Shown: positions 1 through 9,753, counted from the first letter of the stretch. The stretch: 64,000 nt of DNA from Roseobacter litoralis Och 149 (GCF_000154785.2 NC_015730.1:2666001-2730000); one strand, 5' to 3'. Numbers and translations are program-made. Notes: generated by a model not told the origin, from the sequence alone.

Positions 1-548
1 GCGCCAATCAATATCAGCGAGCCGCGGCGACAGCTCTGGCCCAGTGCCGGCGCATGGCGCGCAACAGCCTGTCGACCGGGTTGCACCGCACCTTCCCCAG
101 CGCTTATGCGGGCGGGGCGCGTGCAGGCCGCCTGAAAAACGCGCTCACAAATGTCGCGCGACAGATCCAGATCGTACCCGTCTGTCGGTTTCAAAATACA
201 GTCAATTGCCCCTCTTGAAAGCGCTTGAATGGCGGCGTCGCTGCCTTTGCTTGTCAGACTGGACAACATCACGACGGGCATCGGGCGCGCTCGCATCAGG
301 CGCGTCAGAAATTCCAGACCGCTCATGCCCGGCATTTCAATATCAAGCGTCACGACATCTGCGGCATTGGCCCGTAAAAAATCGCGCGCCTCTACGGCGT
401 CACTTGCCTCTCCCACAACCTCAAGGCGTCTGTCCGAAGCCAATACAGTGCGCAACCACATCCGGATCACCCGCGAATCATCAACGATCAAGACCTTTTT
501 GACCGATTCGTTGGATTGATGCCCGTTCGTATCGCTATGCAAAACCAT
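1..548 (-). CDS. cheB: CheB, chemotaxis protein-glutamate methylesterase (partial, C-terminus beyond the left edge)
   Basis: Only the first 182 codons lie in the window. The N-terminus is a CheY-type receiver domain: VLIVDDS supplies the acidic pair D23/D24, [11 protein letters not shown] carries the phospho-acceptor D69, and LKP supplies the conserved lysine. After a linker the frame ends in SLILIGA, the usual start of the CheB methylesterase domain (next expected: STGG). CheB removes methyl groups from chemoreceptors after phosphorylation by CheA and so resets adaptation. The ATG at 546-548 has a GGA-type ribosome site seven bases upstream. The rest of a chemotaxis operon would be expected to the left. 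A receiver-only protein is less likely because the esterase start is visible. Confidence 0.9.
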   Translation of the reverse strand, partial: MVLHSDTNGHQSNESVKKVLIVDDSRVIRMWLRTVLASDRRLEVVGEASDAVEARDFLRANAADVVTLDIEMPGMSGLEFLTRLMRARPMPVVMLSSLTSKGSDAAIQALSRGAIDCILKPTDGYDLDLSRDICERVFQAACTRPARISAGEGAVQPGRQAVARHAPALGQSCRRGSLILIG

Positions 549-675
549 GCTCTGTTCCGTTTGGAGACCCGCAGCGCGCCCTACCTCAGACGCGCCTTTC
601 CCAGATATGCCGCACAGATGTAAATTGAGGCTTAATGGCCCACGACCGCTTTTCAAAAAATCGCTGAAGCGAACG

Positions 676-1824
676 TCAGGTGCCGTGCTCGGCGATCATC
701 TGGCGCGAAATAATGACGCGCATGACTTCGTTGGTGCCTTCAAGGATCTGGTGCACACGCAGATCACGCACGATTTTTTCGATACCATAATCGGCCAGAT
801 AGCCATATCCGCCATGGAGTTGCAGCGCATCGTTTGCGACATCAAAAGCAACGTCCGTTACATACAATTTTGCCATCGCACAGTATTTAGTAGCGTCCGA
901 CGTCTTGTTATCCAGTTTTGAGGCCGCCTGCCGCAGGAATATCCGTGCGGTCTGCAACTTGACTTCCATATCCGCCAATTTGAACTGCAGCGCCTGAAAC
1001 TGATCCAGCCGTTGCCCGAAAGCCTTGCGCTCAGCGGTATAGGACAGGGCCGCATTCAGGGCCGCCTGCGCGCCACCAAGGGCGGATGCGGCGATGTTCA
1101 GTCTGCCTCCATCAAGGCCCGCCATCGCATAGGCAAACCCCTGCCCTTCCTCCCCGACCAGATTGTCCGCCGGGATCGCACAGTCATCAAACTGCACCTG
1201 TGCTGTGGGTTGCGCGCGCCAGCCCATCTTGTTTTCAAGAGCGCCAAAGGACAGACCCGCCCGCCCGTTTTCGATCAGCATGGCGGAAATACCCTTGGGG
1301 CCTGCATCCCCTGTGCGCACCATCGTCAGATAGGCGTCAGAATATCCGCCACCGGAAATAAACGCCTTCGTGCCGTTCAACACGTAGCCTGCGTTGCTGC
1401 GCTCCGCACGCGTGCGCAGGGCGGCGGCGTCCGACCCTGATCCGGGTTCGGTCAGGCAATAGGAAAACACGGTTTCCATCGCACATAGTTTGGGCAGCCA
1501 GTGTGTTTTCATGGCGTCAGAGCCATAGGTGTCGATCATTCCGCCGCACATGTTGTGGATCGACAGAAAGGACCCGACCGAGGGGCAGGCCATGGCCAGC
1601 GCTTCGAAAACCAGCGTGGCATCGAGCCGGGACAGCCCCGAGCCGCCGTGCTCTTCTGAGACATAGATCCCGGCAAGGCCAAGTTCAGCCACTTTGGGCC
1701 ACAGCGCCTTTGGAATGGTTCCGGCGGTTTCCCATTCTTGGGCAAAGGGTGCGATGTTTTCCTGGCCAAAAGCATAGGCCATGTCGAAAATCGCTTGCTG
1801 TTCTTCGGTGAGCGAAAAATCCAT
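676..1824 (-). CDS. Acyl-CoA dehydrogenase, probably isobutyryl-CoA dehydrogenase type
   Basis: A 382-residue flavoprotein of normal family length. It oxidises an acyl-CoA to the 2-enoyl-CoA and passes electrons to ETF. Visible motifs are the N-terminal [10 protein letters not shown], the FAD/substrate signature [13 protein letters not shown], the ERKAFGQ segment and the C-terminal [12 protein letters not shown], whose glutamate is the expected catalytic base. Similarity to the ACAD8-like (valine catabolism) group is a judgement from overall wording; substrate cannot be fixed from sequence alone. The start at MDFSL is preferred over an upstream in-frame ATG because GAGG sits just before it and it matches the family N-terminus. 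It stands alone between cheB and the AttH-like gene. Confidence 0.88.
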   Translation of the reverse strand: MDFSLTEEQQAIFDMAYAFGQENIAPFAQEWETAGTIPKALWPKVAELGLAGIYVSEEHGGSGLSRLDATLVFEALAMACPSVGSFLSIHNMCGGMIDTYGSDAMKTHWLPKLCAMETVFSYCLTEPGSGSDAAALRTRAERSNAGYVLNGTKAFISGGGYSDAYLTMVRTGDAGPKGISAMLIENGRAGLSFGALENKMGWRAQPTAQVQFDDCAIPADNLVGEEGQGFAYAMAGLDGGRLNIAASALGGAQAALNAALSYTAERKAFGQRLDQFQALQFKLADMEVKLQTARIFLRQAASKLDNKTSDATKYCAMAKLYVTDVAFDVANDALQLHGGYGYLADYGIEKIVRDLRVHQILEGTNEVMRVIISRQMIAEHGT

Positions 1825-1903
1825 TGGCATCCTCAAATGATCGTGTGGCCCAAGCAGCCCAGTCCAAGGCATATCATCCCAGTCAGACGCTGCAAGGGGC
1901 CGC

Positions 1904-2953
1904 TCAGTACCCCGTCATCTCAAGATAGCCGCGCCCGCCGTGCGATCCCGTGATCTGAACGGGGCCCTCCCAATAGGGAATGGACGTGGTCATCCAGGCC
2001 GCGCCATTCAAAGCCTCCACCGTGACATCAACGCCTTTTTGCGGCAGTTGCGCGCGCCATTTGGTCGGCACGGCCCGGCCCGCCACATCCGTGGTGGCCA
2101 GCGCGGTTGCCGAAAACGCGCCATCGGGAAAGGCGGTGGTGGTGCCATCCGGTTCGATCCACGTCGCTTGCGTGTAATCGCTGCCATCCTCGTCATGCAG
2201 CGTGAACCCCATGAGGCGCACCCCGTCGTCAAAGACCATCGAGAACCAGTCCCAGCTGACCTGCGTGGCAGCCAGCGGCTGCGAGGCCCATTCACGGTCC
2301 AGCCATGCGGTGCCTGTCACCTCAACCGGACCTTCCGGCAGAAACAGCGTTCCGGCGACGGTATAAAACGGCTGTGAATAGTAGTAACTGGCCCGCCCGC
2401 TGGCGGATTTCTGCGAATAGCCCGCCTCGCCATGAAAGATCAGCGGGCCTTGCGCGGTCAGTGTGACCTCATAGCCGAAATCAGGGCCGGAGGCGCGCAT
2501 CGCAACCTCGTCGAGCGTATCGCCAGACATGTGCCAGTCATCAATCCATGCGCTGAAGGGTGCAGCGGTGACACCCGCCTGCCCGACCCCGCCGCGCGCA
2601 ATCCGTTCGGTTACGAAATGCGCATCCTCAGTGGTGACCGCCGCATGGCCCATCCACAGTTGCGGGCTGGCCCAGCCGGGTTTTTCTTCGGGCGCCATGG
2701 CGGATCGGAACAATGTCCATTGCAGCCCCATATCCCGCCCGGCGGCATCGGTCAGGTTTGCCGTAACGTACCACCACTCAATCTGGAAATCCGGATGCGC
2801 GCCGTGATCTTCGGGGAAGGAAAACACATATCCGCGCTCGGGTTGGCTGAAGGTGCTGGCGTCCCGCCCCAGACCCGCAAAACCCTGTGCTGCGGCCTGC
2901 GCGGCCACCACGATGCCGATGCAAAAGATCGACAACCAAAGTCTAACGTTCAT
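1904..2953 (-). CDS. AttH/CrtC-like lipocalin-fold periplasmic protein of an ABC system
   Basis: This 349-residue protein starts with a signal peptide (hydrophobic residues 5-20, cleavage near AQAAAQG). It carries motifs of the CrtC/AttH family: HPDFQIEWWYVTANL near residue 55, WLDREWASQPL, and WDWFSMVFDDGVRLMGF. In characterised relatives the fold is lipocalin-like. CrtC hydrates carotenoids, whereas AttH homologues sit in AttEFGH ABC systems. The start overlaps the end of the permease gene by 11 bp and an ATPase lies beyond that, so the AttH role is favoured over carotenoid hydratase. The ligand is unknown. Confidence 0.8.
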   Translation of the reverse strand: MNVRLWLSIFCIGIVVAAQAAAQGFAGLGRDASTFSQPERGYVFSFPEDHGAHPDFQIEWWYVTANLTDAAGRDMGLQWTLFRSAMAPEEKPGWASPQLWMGHAAVTTEDAHFVTERIARGGVGQAGVTAAPFSAWIDDWHMSGDTLDEVAMRASGPDFGYEVTLTAQGPLIFHGEAGYSQKSASGRASYYYSQPFYTVAGTLFLPEGPVEVTGTAWLDREWASQPLAATQVSWDWFSMVFDDGVRLMGFTLHDEDGSDYTQATWIEPDGTTTAFPDGAFSATALATTDVAGRAVPTKWRAQLPQKGVDVTVEALNGAAWMTTSIPYWEGPVQITGSHGGRGYLEMTGY

Positions 2954-5315
2954 TGCTGAATACCTTCAAAAGAGATTGCGGATCGGTGCGCGCAAGCCGG
3001 ATCGCGGGCCAAATCGCAGCCAGCAGCGCTGCAACAATCGTCAGCAGGCCGAGGCGCAGATAATCGAGCGGAAAGACATACATCGGCAACCGCCAGCCAA
3101 AGGCTTCGACATTGACGACGGCCAGCAAAACCCAGGCCAGCATCAAGCCGACGGGCAAAGCCAGCACACCAGTCAGGGTCGCAAGACAAACCGCGCGCAC
3201 GACCTCAAGCCGCGACAGCGCGCTGCGCGTAAGCCCCAAGGCCCAGACCGGCGCCAGTTGCGGCAAGCGCATCGTCGCCAGTGTCAGCAGGCTGATCAGG
3301 ATGGCAAGCCCGGCCACAGAAAGCGTCAGCACATTCAGCGCTGCCGTCACGGAAAACGTTCGCTCAAAGACCTGCATGGAAAACTGTTTGAGATCGGCCT
3401 GATTGATCAGCGCATCCTCCCCCAGCCCAAAGCGGTCGCGCAAATCGTCGGCCAGCGCCTCGGGCGTGTCCGTGCGCACCCCGAACCGCAGGCGTGGTAC
3501 ATCCGGGTAACGCATCGAGAACAGATCCTCGCCCAGCACCAGTTGGCCCACCGCATTCCCGTAATCGCTGTAGATACCGATCAAACGATCCCCGGTGGGC
3601 AATGTATCCCCCACCTGCCAGTCCTGCCGCCGGGCCAGTTGTTCGTTGATCAGCGCACCCTGCCCTGCGGCCAGCAAATCCCACACCTGTGCATCGGCGC
3701 TGAGCAACGGCCAGTTTTCGCGGTAGGTGGCATGATCGCGGATGCCAAAGACTTCAGCCGGAAGCCCGCCGAGCCGCGTGTCAATCGACACAATTGGCAA
3801 GACCGCCTCCGCCTTGTCCTCAAGATAGGCCACCAAGTCCGCAGCTTGCTCTGTATCCTGCGCATTGACGTAAAGCTCCGAGGCCAGCCGCTGGTCAAGG
3901 TAGTCCACGAAGGTCAGCCGAAAACTGGACACCATGGTGGAGACCCCGATATTGGCCGCCATCGCCAACAGCAAAGCCATCAGCGCCATCGACAGCCCCG
4001 GCAATTGCTGGCGGCTGTCCGCCCAGAACCACTGCACCAAGGCGCGTTTGCTGTGGCGTTCGGCAAAGCTCAGACATTGCGCCAGCAGAAAGGGCAGCAA
4101 CAGTGCAGAGCCGATGAGCAAACAGGCCAGCAAGGCAAAGCCAGCAACCAGACCCTGCCCGAAAGTGGCAATCGCAACGCCTGCGATGAACAGCCCAGCC
4201 GCGATCAGCGCCAGCCACTGCCCGGCGGCGAAAGCCCCGATGCTCATCGCACGCGGGTGGTTAAATGAGAGCAACGGCATATAGGCCAGCTTTGTCAGGG
4301 CCGCTGCCGCCGCAATCGCCGTGCCCCCCAACGCCATGGCCAGCCCCGACAGCCACCACGCTGCGCGCAATTGCAACTGTCCCGCGACTTCGGCCCCGTA
4401 AAGACCGCGCAAGGTCGCCGCCACATCCGGTAACAAGGCCGCCGCGATCACATAGCCCAAAGCCACACCTGCGCCACCAGCCAAGAGGGCGAACACCCCC
4501 AACTCCAGAATAAGCAGCAACATCAACCGCCTGAGCGGCATACCCAAAGCGCGCAGGGTCCGGAATACCGCCCGGCGCTGTTCAAAGGCCAGCCCAACCG
4601 CGCCGTAGACGATGAAGATCCCCACAGCAAAGGACAACAGACCGAAGGCCGTGAGGTTAAGATGAAAGCTCTGCGTCAGGCGCGCCACATCCGCCTGCAC
4701 CGAAACCTCGGCAATGCGATACGCGTCCGGCAAGGCCCCAAGGCCCCAGGGACGCTGGTTACTGACCAGCAGCCGCCTGATGTCCCCCTGTTCGCCCAGC
4801 AATCGGTCCGCCTGCGCGATGTCCATCAGGATGTTGCCGCGTGGTCGGTTTTCATCCACCCGCAAGGTCATTCCCGGCAGCGTCAGCCCGATGTCATCCG
4901 GGTGTGCGAAACCGACCGGATCATCGCCGATCATGTCGGGAAACCCACCATCCTCCGAAATACTTGCGGGCAAGGCCACAGGAAAGCTCAGCGGGTCAAT
5001 GCCGACGATGCGCAGTTCAGCACCGGCAATATCAACCGTGCCTTCCAGAACCGGGCTGACCGGCCAGCCAAGCCTGCGCAGGGTCACATATTCCTCGACC
5101 GTGAAGCTGCTGCCATCTTGTTTCAGGATACGGTTTGTGTCGCCCGCCCCCAAGACATCGGAGGCAGAGGCGTAGCTCGCGCGCGCTTCGGCGTTGATCG
5201 CCTGCACACCCGACCACAGCGCGGTGGACAGGGCCAACCCGGCCAGCAAGGTCAGCAACTGCCACGGATTGCGCCGCCAGTGGGACCAAAGTGCAAGAAA
5301 CCCTTGCCGCGTCAT
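2943..5315 (-). CDS. FtsX-type ABC transporter permease (fused, AttFG-like)
   Basis: This 790-residue inner-membrane protein has a short cytoplasmic N-terminus, a first membrane helix (WQLLTLLAGLALSTALWSG), a large periplasmic region, a central block of helices (residues about 220-460), a second periplasmic region, and a final set of helices ending in TDPQSLLKVFSNER. Two FtsX-like halves in one chain match AttF plus AttG, or a LolC/MacB-type permease duplicated and fused. Such systems use periplasmic loops to handle lipids or lipoproteins. The start overlaps the ATPase stop by 4 bp (ATGA), and the 3' end overlaps the AttH-like gene, which indicates translational coupling. Substrate is unknown. 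Confidence 0.85.
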   Translation of the reverse strand: MTRQGFLALWSHWRRNPWQLLTLLAGLALSTALWSGVQAINAEARASYASASDVLGAGDTNRILKQDGSSFTVEEYVTLRRLGWPVSPVLEGTVDIAGAELRIVGIDPLSFPVALPASISEDGGFPDMIGDDPVGFAHPDDIGLTLPGMTLRVDENRPRGNILMDIAQADRLLGEQGDIRRLLVSNQRPWGLGALPDAYRIAEVSVQADVARLTQSFHLNLTAFGLLSFAVGIFIVYGAVGLAFEQRRAVFRTLRALGMPLRRLMLLLILELGVFALLAGGAGVALGYVIAAALLPDVAATLRGLYGAEVAGQLQLRAAWWLSGLAMALGGTAIAAAAALTKLAYMPLLSFNHPRAMSIGAFAAGQWLALIAAGLFIAGVAIATFGQGLVAGFALLACLLIGSALLLPFLLAQCLSFAERHSKRALVQWFWADSRQQLPGLSMALMALLLAMAANIGVSTMVSSFRLTFVDYLDQRLASELYVNAQDTEQAADLVAYLEDKAEAVLPIVSIDTRLGGLPAEVFGIRDHATYRENWPLLSADAQVWDLLAAGQGALINEQLARRQDWQVGDTLPTGDRLIGIYSDYGNAVGQLVLGEDLFSMRYPDVPRLRFGVRTDTPEALADDLRDRFGLGEDALINQADLKQFSMQVFERTFSVTAALNVLTLSVAGLAILISLLTLATMRLPQLAPVWALGLTRSALSRLEVVRAVCLATLTGVLALPVGLMLAWVLLAVVNVEAFGWRLPMYVFPLDYLRLGLLTIVAALLAAIWPAIRLARTDPQSLLKVFSNER

Positions 5316-6004
5316 GGCACCGCCACGGGTCGCATGGGCGCGTTCGCATCCTGCACAACCCCATGCGACAGACGAATACGCCGCCCCATCCGGGCCGCCT
5401 GACGGGGGGAATGCGTGACCATCAACACGGCCGCACCCGCCTCTGCCGCGCTTTCCAGCATCAGGTTCAAAACCGTATCCGCCGTGTCCTCATCCAGATT
5501 ACCCGTTGGCTCATCCGCGAGGATCAGGCCGGGGCGCGCGGCAAGGGTGCGGGCAATGGCCACACGCTGTTGCTGCCCGCCGGAAAGCGCCTCGGGGTAT
5601 TTGGTCATATGGTCTGCCAGCCCGATCTGTTCAGCGACGTGACGCGCCCATTCCGGGTCGAAGCGTTCGCCAAGTCGGGCATGAAACGCGATATTCGCCG
5701 CGACGCTCAGGCTGGGGATCAGGTTGAACTGCTGAAAGATAATCCCGACCGTTGTGCGGCGCAGCTGTGCAGATTTTGCATCCGACAGACCAGCGACCTC
5801 TAGCCCGTCCAGCACAATGCTACCGCCCGTTGGCACATCCAGCCCGGCGATCAGGTGCAACACCGTGCTTTTCCCACTGCCGGATTCCCCTTCGAGCGCC
5901 AACGTGCCCGCGCGCGGCACCTCAAAACTCACATCCCGCAGAACCGGCACTGAAATGCCGCCAGTCTCATATTCTTTGGCAAGGTGGCTGACCGTCAAAA
6001 CCAT
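5312..6004 (-). CDS. LolD/MacB-type ABC transporter ATP-binding protein (AttE-like)
   Basis: A 230-residue ATPase with Walker [10 protein letters not shown] (about residue 38), the Q-loop [10 protein letters not shown], signature [15 protein letters not shown], Walker [13 protein letters not shown] and the switch histidine in VTHSP. The EPTGNLD wording is typical of the LolD/FtsE/MacB group that works with FtsX-type permeases, and this is the first gene of the three-gene operon. It would power the fused permease downstream. About 180 bp upstream is non-coding and would hold the operon promoter; no clear consensus was picked out. Confidence 0.9.
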   Translation of the reverse strand: MVLTVSHLAKEYETGGISVPVLRDVSFEVPRAGTLALEGESGSGKSTVLHLIAGLDVPTGGSIVLDGLEVAGLSDAKSAQLRRTTVGIIFQQFNLIPSLSVAANIAFHARLGERFDPEWARHVAEQIGLADHMTKYPEALSGGQQQRVAIARTLAARPGLILADEPTGNLDEDTADTVLNLMLESAAEAGAAVLMVTHSPRQAARMGRRIRLSHGVVQDANAPMRPVAVP

Positions 6005-6183
6005 CGGTGTGTCCCATCAAGACTGCGTTCAGACCAAGAGATGTAGCACCAAGCGCGTATCGCAAGGGCCTATGGGCAAACCATCTGCGGAAATGGAATG
6101 AAAGGGTCGGGAAATCAGTCCAGATTATGCAATTACTCTTTATGATTTGATCCAAGTACGCTGCACAAATATTCGCTCTCACA

Positions 6184-7155
6184 TCACCTAAGGTTCAGCC
6201 CTCGCGCAAGTGCCGTCGCACTGTCAAATCCGGCCTCGACGCGGCCCGCACCGCACCAGTCGCCAAATGCGCCCAGTTTGTTTTCTGTATCCAGCAAGAA
6301 CGGCTCGTCCGTAGGGCGTTCGACTTTGGCGAAGCGCCATTTGTGCAAGCTGACATATTGTGCCTCTTCAACAACCAGACCTGTGGTCTCCTGCACTGCC
6401 TGTGCCAGACTGGCGCGCACCTTGTCGGGATCAGCCTCAATATGCGCTTGGGCCCAGTCATTGCTGGATTGGCAAAGCACACTGAAACCCGTGCTGCGGT
6501 CTGGTTTCGTGCTGTTGACGGCCACCCAGGCCATTGGGCTGTTCAGGACAGTCGCAGCGTCCCAAGCCAAATCCGGCGCAGCGTCAAACCCGAGCATCAA
6601 GCTGTAACAGCCAAGCATTCTGGCATGCTCCAACGCCGGCAGATGCGAAAAACAGGCCGGCATCAGCGCGGCAGATTGTTCAGCGGGCGCAGAGGAGAAT
6701 ACCCAGTCATAGGGGCCCAACACCTCCCCCGCCAGAGACCGAAGCTGCCAATGGTCATCTCTACGTTCGAGGCTCGCGACACGGGTTTCGCGCAGCACCT
6801 CGATATCGCTGGCCATCGCTTTACACAGCGCGTTCATCCCCGGCAAGCCAACATAGCGCGGTGCCGTCCACTGCGGAATAGTTCCCCCAAAACACGTCAA
6901 TCGAGGACGCCACGCCCTGACAACGCCACGCTCAATATGAGGTGCAAGAAAGCGCTGGAAATCCTCGCCCTGTGCTGTGAAATACTGCGCACCGTGGTCA
7001 AATTGGAAGCAATCCGCGCGCCGGGTCGACATTCGGCCACCAATCCCGCGTGATTTTTCCAAAACCGTTACATCGGCCGTGGGTGATAACAGTTGCGCGA
7101 GACGCAGCCCGGAAATGCCAGCACCTATGATCGCAATACGTGGTCGTGATGTCAT
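6184..7155 (-). CDS. FAD-dependent amine-oxidase-fold oxidoreductase (renalase-like)
   Basis: This 323-residue flavoprotein opens with a Rossmann dinucleotide motif (IAIIGAGISGLRLAQLL), then an acidic strand end (VTVLEKSRGIGGRMSTRR) and FDHGAQYFTA. These are hallmarks of the renalase/NAD(P)-binding FAD oxidoreductase family common in proteobacteria. The C-terminal segment LGAFGDWCGAGRVEAGFDSA is the second FAD-contacting motif. Bacterial renalases oxidise aberrant dihydro-NAD(P) isomers; whether this one does is inference. It is monocistronic on the minus strand, and the 1 kb upstream is gene-poor. Confidence 0.8.
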   Translation of the reverse strand: MTSRPRIAIIGAGISGLRLAQLLSPTADVTVLEKSRGIGGRMSTRRADCFQFDHGAQYFTAQGEDFQRFLAPHIERGVVRAWRPRLTCFGGTIPQWTAPRYVGLPGMNALCKAMASDIEVLRETRVASLERRDDHWQLRSLAGEVLGPYDWVFSSAPAEQSAALMPACFSHLPALEHARMLGCYSLMLGFDAAPDLAWDAATVLNSPMAWVAVNSTKPDRSTGFSVLCQSSNDWAQAHIEADPDKVRASLAQAVQETTGLVVEEAQYVSLHKWRFAKVERPTDEPFLLDTENKLGAFGDWCGAGRVEAGFDSATALARGLNLR

Positions 7156-7380
7156 GTTCTTGACCTTTTGATCCGCATGACTGGGGATTTAGGTCATGCG
7201 ATCTGCGTTGCCAACACTCATCGATCCGGGAGTATCGTCGCGGGTGCGATTAAAACGGTATCTGTCATGGGAATTCTATCAGACCGTGTCAGACAGGTGC
7301 TATCGGTATCTCACGAGGACCAACGTTCTGGTATCAGGTTTTTCTGAAATTCGTGAATAAACCTTACGAAAACCAGTTGG

Positions 7381-7770
7381 CTATATCACTCTGAACCCTG
7401 CTGAGTCACTTGGCGTCAATGTGCGCTTTTCAATCATATCCGCCGTTACGCCAGGCCTGTTTTCATTCAGCAGATCACACGACCTGTCGCCGTCAATGAG
7501 GTCGATAGCAATGGCACGGTCTCGTGTCGCTCCATCATTTGCCGGGCTCGTGAACCTTCCCGCGGCTATGAATGGCCCTTTGTCAGCTCGACCTTACAAC
7601 GCCTCTCGACAGTCTCAATTTCATTTTGACTCCGCGCTCCCCTTCCACTTTTTGCACTGGAGGTAGGTTTGGAACGAAACAAGCTTACCGCTTGGCACGC
7701 CGACACCATCAAGGCCACTATCACTGGTCTTTCCCCTCACTTCTGAAATCGTAAACAGCCGACGCCCTTG
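7381..7770 (-). pseudogene. Remnant of an Mrr-family restriction endonuclease
   Basis: One minus-strand frame reads KTSDSGLDGVGV, then TYLQCKKWKGSAESK, GRADKGPFIAAGRF, ATRDRAIAIDLIDGDR and CDLLNENRPGV before stopping at 7381-7383. That order (D-G, QxK, GRADKG, LIDGDRL) is the catalytic core and C-terminus of Mrr/type IV restriction endonucleases. The frame is broken by three in-frame stops (TGA, TGA, TAA) between the KWKG motif and GRADKG. The N-terminal DNA-binding half is not recognisable upstream of about 7770. This is a decayed gene, not a functional enzyme. No ORF finder would call it because it is interrupted. Confidence 0.72.
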
Positions 7771-8097
7771 CGGCTGTTGTGCAATTCAAGCGAAGGCTTC
7801 ACGAACGTCAGAAAGCCCGCGTCTCTGATCTGCAGGATCACCCCTCTTATGAACCCCTATCGAACGCCGGCTCTGTGGGCGGCCGCGTGGGAGCGCTGTG
7901 CCGGGCGTCTTTCATGGGCCTTCACCCACACAGATTTGGCCGATGAACCAAATGCTACGTTGGCTCCGAGGTTCGGTTTCAGCCTAACGTACCGATGCTG
8001 CGACTTCTCTGGATGTGAGCTGCCATTGACAGCGCCCTTGCCAAACTAGCGCTGTTCGAAAAAGATGTAGCAAACAGTTTCAAGGAACTTGCTCATC

Positions 8098-8736
8098 ATG
8101 TTTTCGATTTATGCATTGACCTGGTTAGGTGTTCTCGCAGCCCAGATTGCTCCCGGCCCCAATCTTGCCGCGGTTGCTTCGGTCGGGTTGGCGCAAGGTC
8201 GACGGCCCGCGCTATTCGTGGTGACCGGCATTTCTTCGGGTATGCTTGTTTGGTCGATGGCAACGGCTTTGGGCCTTGGCGTTCTTGTTGAAGCGTTTCC
8301 GCTGTCGCTCTTATTTTTGAAGTTTCTGGGTGGTAGTTATCTCCTCTTTCTTGGCATCAAAGCGGCACGCGCGACGCTTAAAGGTGGAGCCAAGACAACA
8401 TTTGCACCGGATGCCCGACCGCTGACAGATGCCCTTGCATGGCGTCGTGGCGTTCTTGTTCTGCTCACCAACCCCAAAGCCGCGTTGATGTGGGCTGCGG
8501 TTGCGTCTTTTCTATTCGGTCAAGGGCTGAGCGCTTGGCACGTCCTGGCTTTCGGCCCAATGGGCGCTTTGTCGGGGTTGGTTATCTATGGAACATACGC
8601 ATGGCTGTTCTCGACTGGTGTGGCGATGCGGGGCTACTCACGTTTCGCCAGATGGTTCGAAGGGCTCTTTGCTGCGGCGTTTGGAGCCATGGGTGCAAGC
8701 CTGATTTGGGCCGGGATACGGGAAGTTCGCAACTGA
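8098..8736 (+). CDS. LysE/RhtB-family amino-acid exporter
   Basis: A 212-residue inner-membrane protein with about six hydrophobic segments and the family signature near the N-terminus (AAQIAPGPNLAAVASVGLAQGRR; compare PGP-N/D in LysE/RhtB). It also shows FLKFLGGSYLLFLGIKA and the NPKAALMW segment. Members export amino acids or small amides; the substrate here is unknown. The ATG at 8098 is preferred to a TTG three codons upstream because AAGGAA lies about 11 bases before it. It stands alone between a decayed restriction gene and the puc region. Confidence 0.85.
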   Translation: MFSIYALTWLGVLAAQIAPGPNLAAVASVGLAQGRRPALFVVTGISSGMLVWSMATALGLGVLVEAFPLSLLFLKFLGGSYLLFLGIKAARATLKGGAKTTFAPDARPLTDALAWRRGVLVLLTNPKAALMWAAVASFLFGQGLSAWHVLAFGPMGALSGLVIYGTYAWLFSTGVAMRGYSRFARWFEGLFAAAFGAMGASLIWAGIREVRN

Positions 8737-9438
8737 TTTCCCAGTCGGCAAAGCGCCGGAAACCCAACTGAGCAAAGTTTCGAGATCTGCATGTTTTTCT
8801 GATGGCAGAGGTGTTGGATGCTGCGCCGCACTGTTTCAAACCGGAAGATCGCAGGGAGTGTGGGGACCGGAATAATCGGTTGAGGCTCAGAGAACGGTTG
8901 TCATGTTGAAGCCGTGAATATTGAAGCTCTAACGTCTTAATTTACCAGAAACCCGTCAGTTCCGGTGACTGCCTTCAAATCCTTACGGCCAAATCGGGTC
9001 TTCCTCGCCGCCGACTTTCATCGGTGTGCGCCCCAATCGCTGAGCATTAAATCAACCATCTCGGTGTGCTCTTGCCCGGCCGGTATGCTGCCATGGCATC
9101 ATATCTGCACTTGCCGGCGTTCGTCATAGCACCTTCCACGGACCTACTGCCGACAGAACCACCGTGGAAACACTGGTTTATCCAAGCCCAAGCGACGGCT
9201 GGCGATTTCAGGTGAGGGCGTTCACCCAGATAAATCCTTAAGTGACAGCAACCCTCTTGACTTGTCCGGGATTCGCCTGCGCCGATCCTCGGCTCGCCGC
9301 GTTGCCTGCACCAGCTTCAACGCCGATTTCCAGCGTATTTCACGGCGCTGTCATGTCGCTTTGGACAAATATGTCAGCGAAATCATGCGTTAAGAGACGA
9401 TCGCTGCAATGCACGCACAACCAGAAAGTAAAGATAAA
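8737..9438 (+). other. Gene-poor intergenic stretch upstream of the puc promoter
   Basis: About 700 bp with only short open frames on either strand, none with a convincing ribosome site, family motif or codon pattern. A few fragments could be old coding debris, but none could be assigned. It may contain long-range puc regulatory DNA. I see no tRNA, repeat array or mobile-element ends. Confidence 0.4.
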
Positions 9439-9469
9439 TTGACACTTGTAATGTCAACATTTTCTGACA
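9439..9469 (+). promoter_or_regulatory. Nested palindromes upstream of pucBA, including a PpsR/CrtJ-type TGT-N12-ACA site
   Basis: TTGACA (9439-9444) and TGTCAA (9452-9457) form an inverted repeat with a 7-base spacer, and TTGACA also matches a -35 box. Overlapping this, TGT (9452-9454), twelve bases and ACA (9467-9469) fit the PpsR/CrtJ repressor consensus that controls puc, crt and bch genes in purple bacteria. The site lies about 120 bp before the pucB start. A repressor here would overlap the putative promoter. No convincing -10 box was identified, so the promoter itself is tentative. Confidence 0.55.
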
Positions 9470-9585
9470 CAATGGAGGGACGGTCCGAGTGTGCGCGTCG
9501 CGACCAATGAGCTGCATAGCAACACCCCGTTATTAAATCGGATGCTGTCTATGTACTTGGTTAGAAGCTGAATTGGAGAACCATT

Positions 9586-9741
9586 ATGTCCGACGACCCA
9601 GACAAAGTTTGGCCGACCGGTCTTACACTACTCGAAGCCGAAGAAGTTCACAGTTACCTGATTGATGGTACCCGTGTCTTTGGTGCAATCGCACTTGTTG
9701 CGCACATGCTCGTCGCTGCGTCGACGCCGTGGCTCGGCTAA
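9586..9741 (+). CDS. pucB: Light-harvesting complex 2 (LH2) beta subunit
   Basis: A 51-residue antenna polypeptide, the usual length for LH2 beta. H22 ([12 protein letters not shown]) and H40 (ALVAHM) are 18 residues apart, as in known LH2 beta chains. H40, in the A-x-x-x-H context, is the expected magnesium ligand for the ring bacteriochlorophyll. One transmembrane helix spans about residues 29-48, followed by the terminal STPWLG. A GGAGAA ribosome site precedes the ATG. It is first in the operon, 12 bp before pucA. The gene is shorter than many ORF cut-offs and easily missed. Confidence 0.95.
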   Translation: MSDDPDKVWPTGLTLLEAEEVHSYLIDGTRVFGAIALVAHMLVAASTPWLG

Positions 9742-9753
9742 GGGAGAAAAAAC

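Noticed and set aside
1904..2953. Calling this gene crtC (carotenoid 1,2-hydratase) because of the nearby antenna genes
   Set aside because: It is coupled to an ABC permease and ATPase and carries a signal peptide, which fits AttH better.
2853..4268. Long plus-strand open frame (471 codons) opposite the permease gene
   Set aside because: It is antisense to a clear FtsX-type permease, is Gln/Arg/His rich with no motif, and arises from GC-biased codon use on the other strand.
7768..8049. 93-codon plus-strand frame before the exporter gene
   Set aside because: No family motif and no convincing ribosome site; it begins beside the decayed restriction gene and is likely debris.
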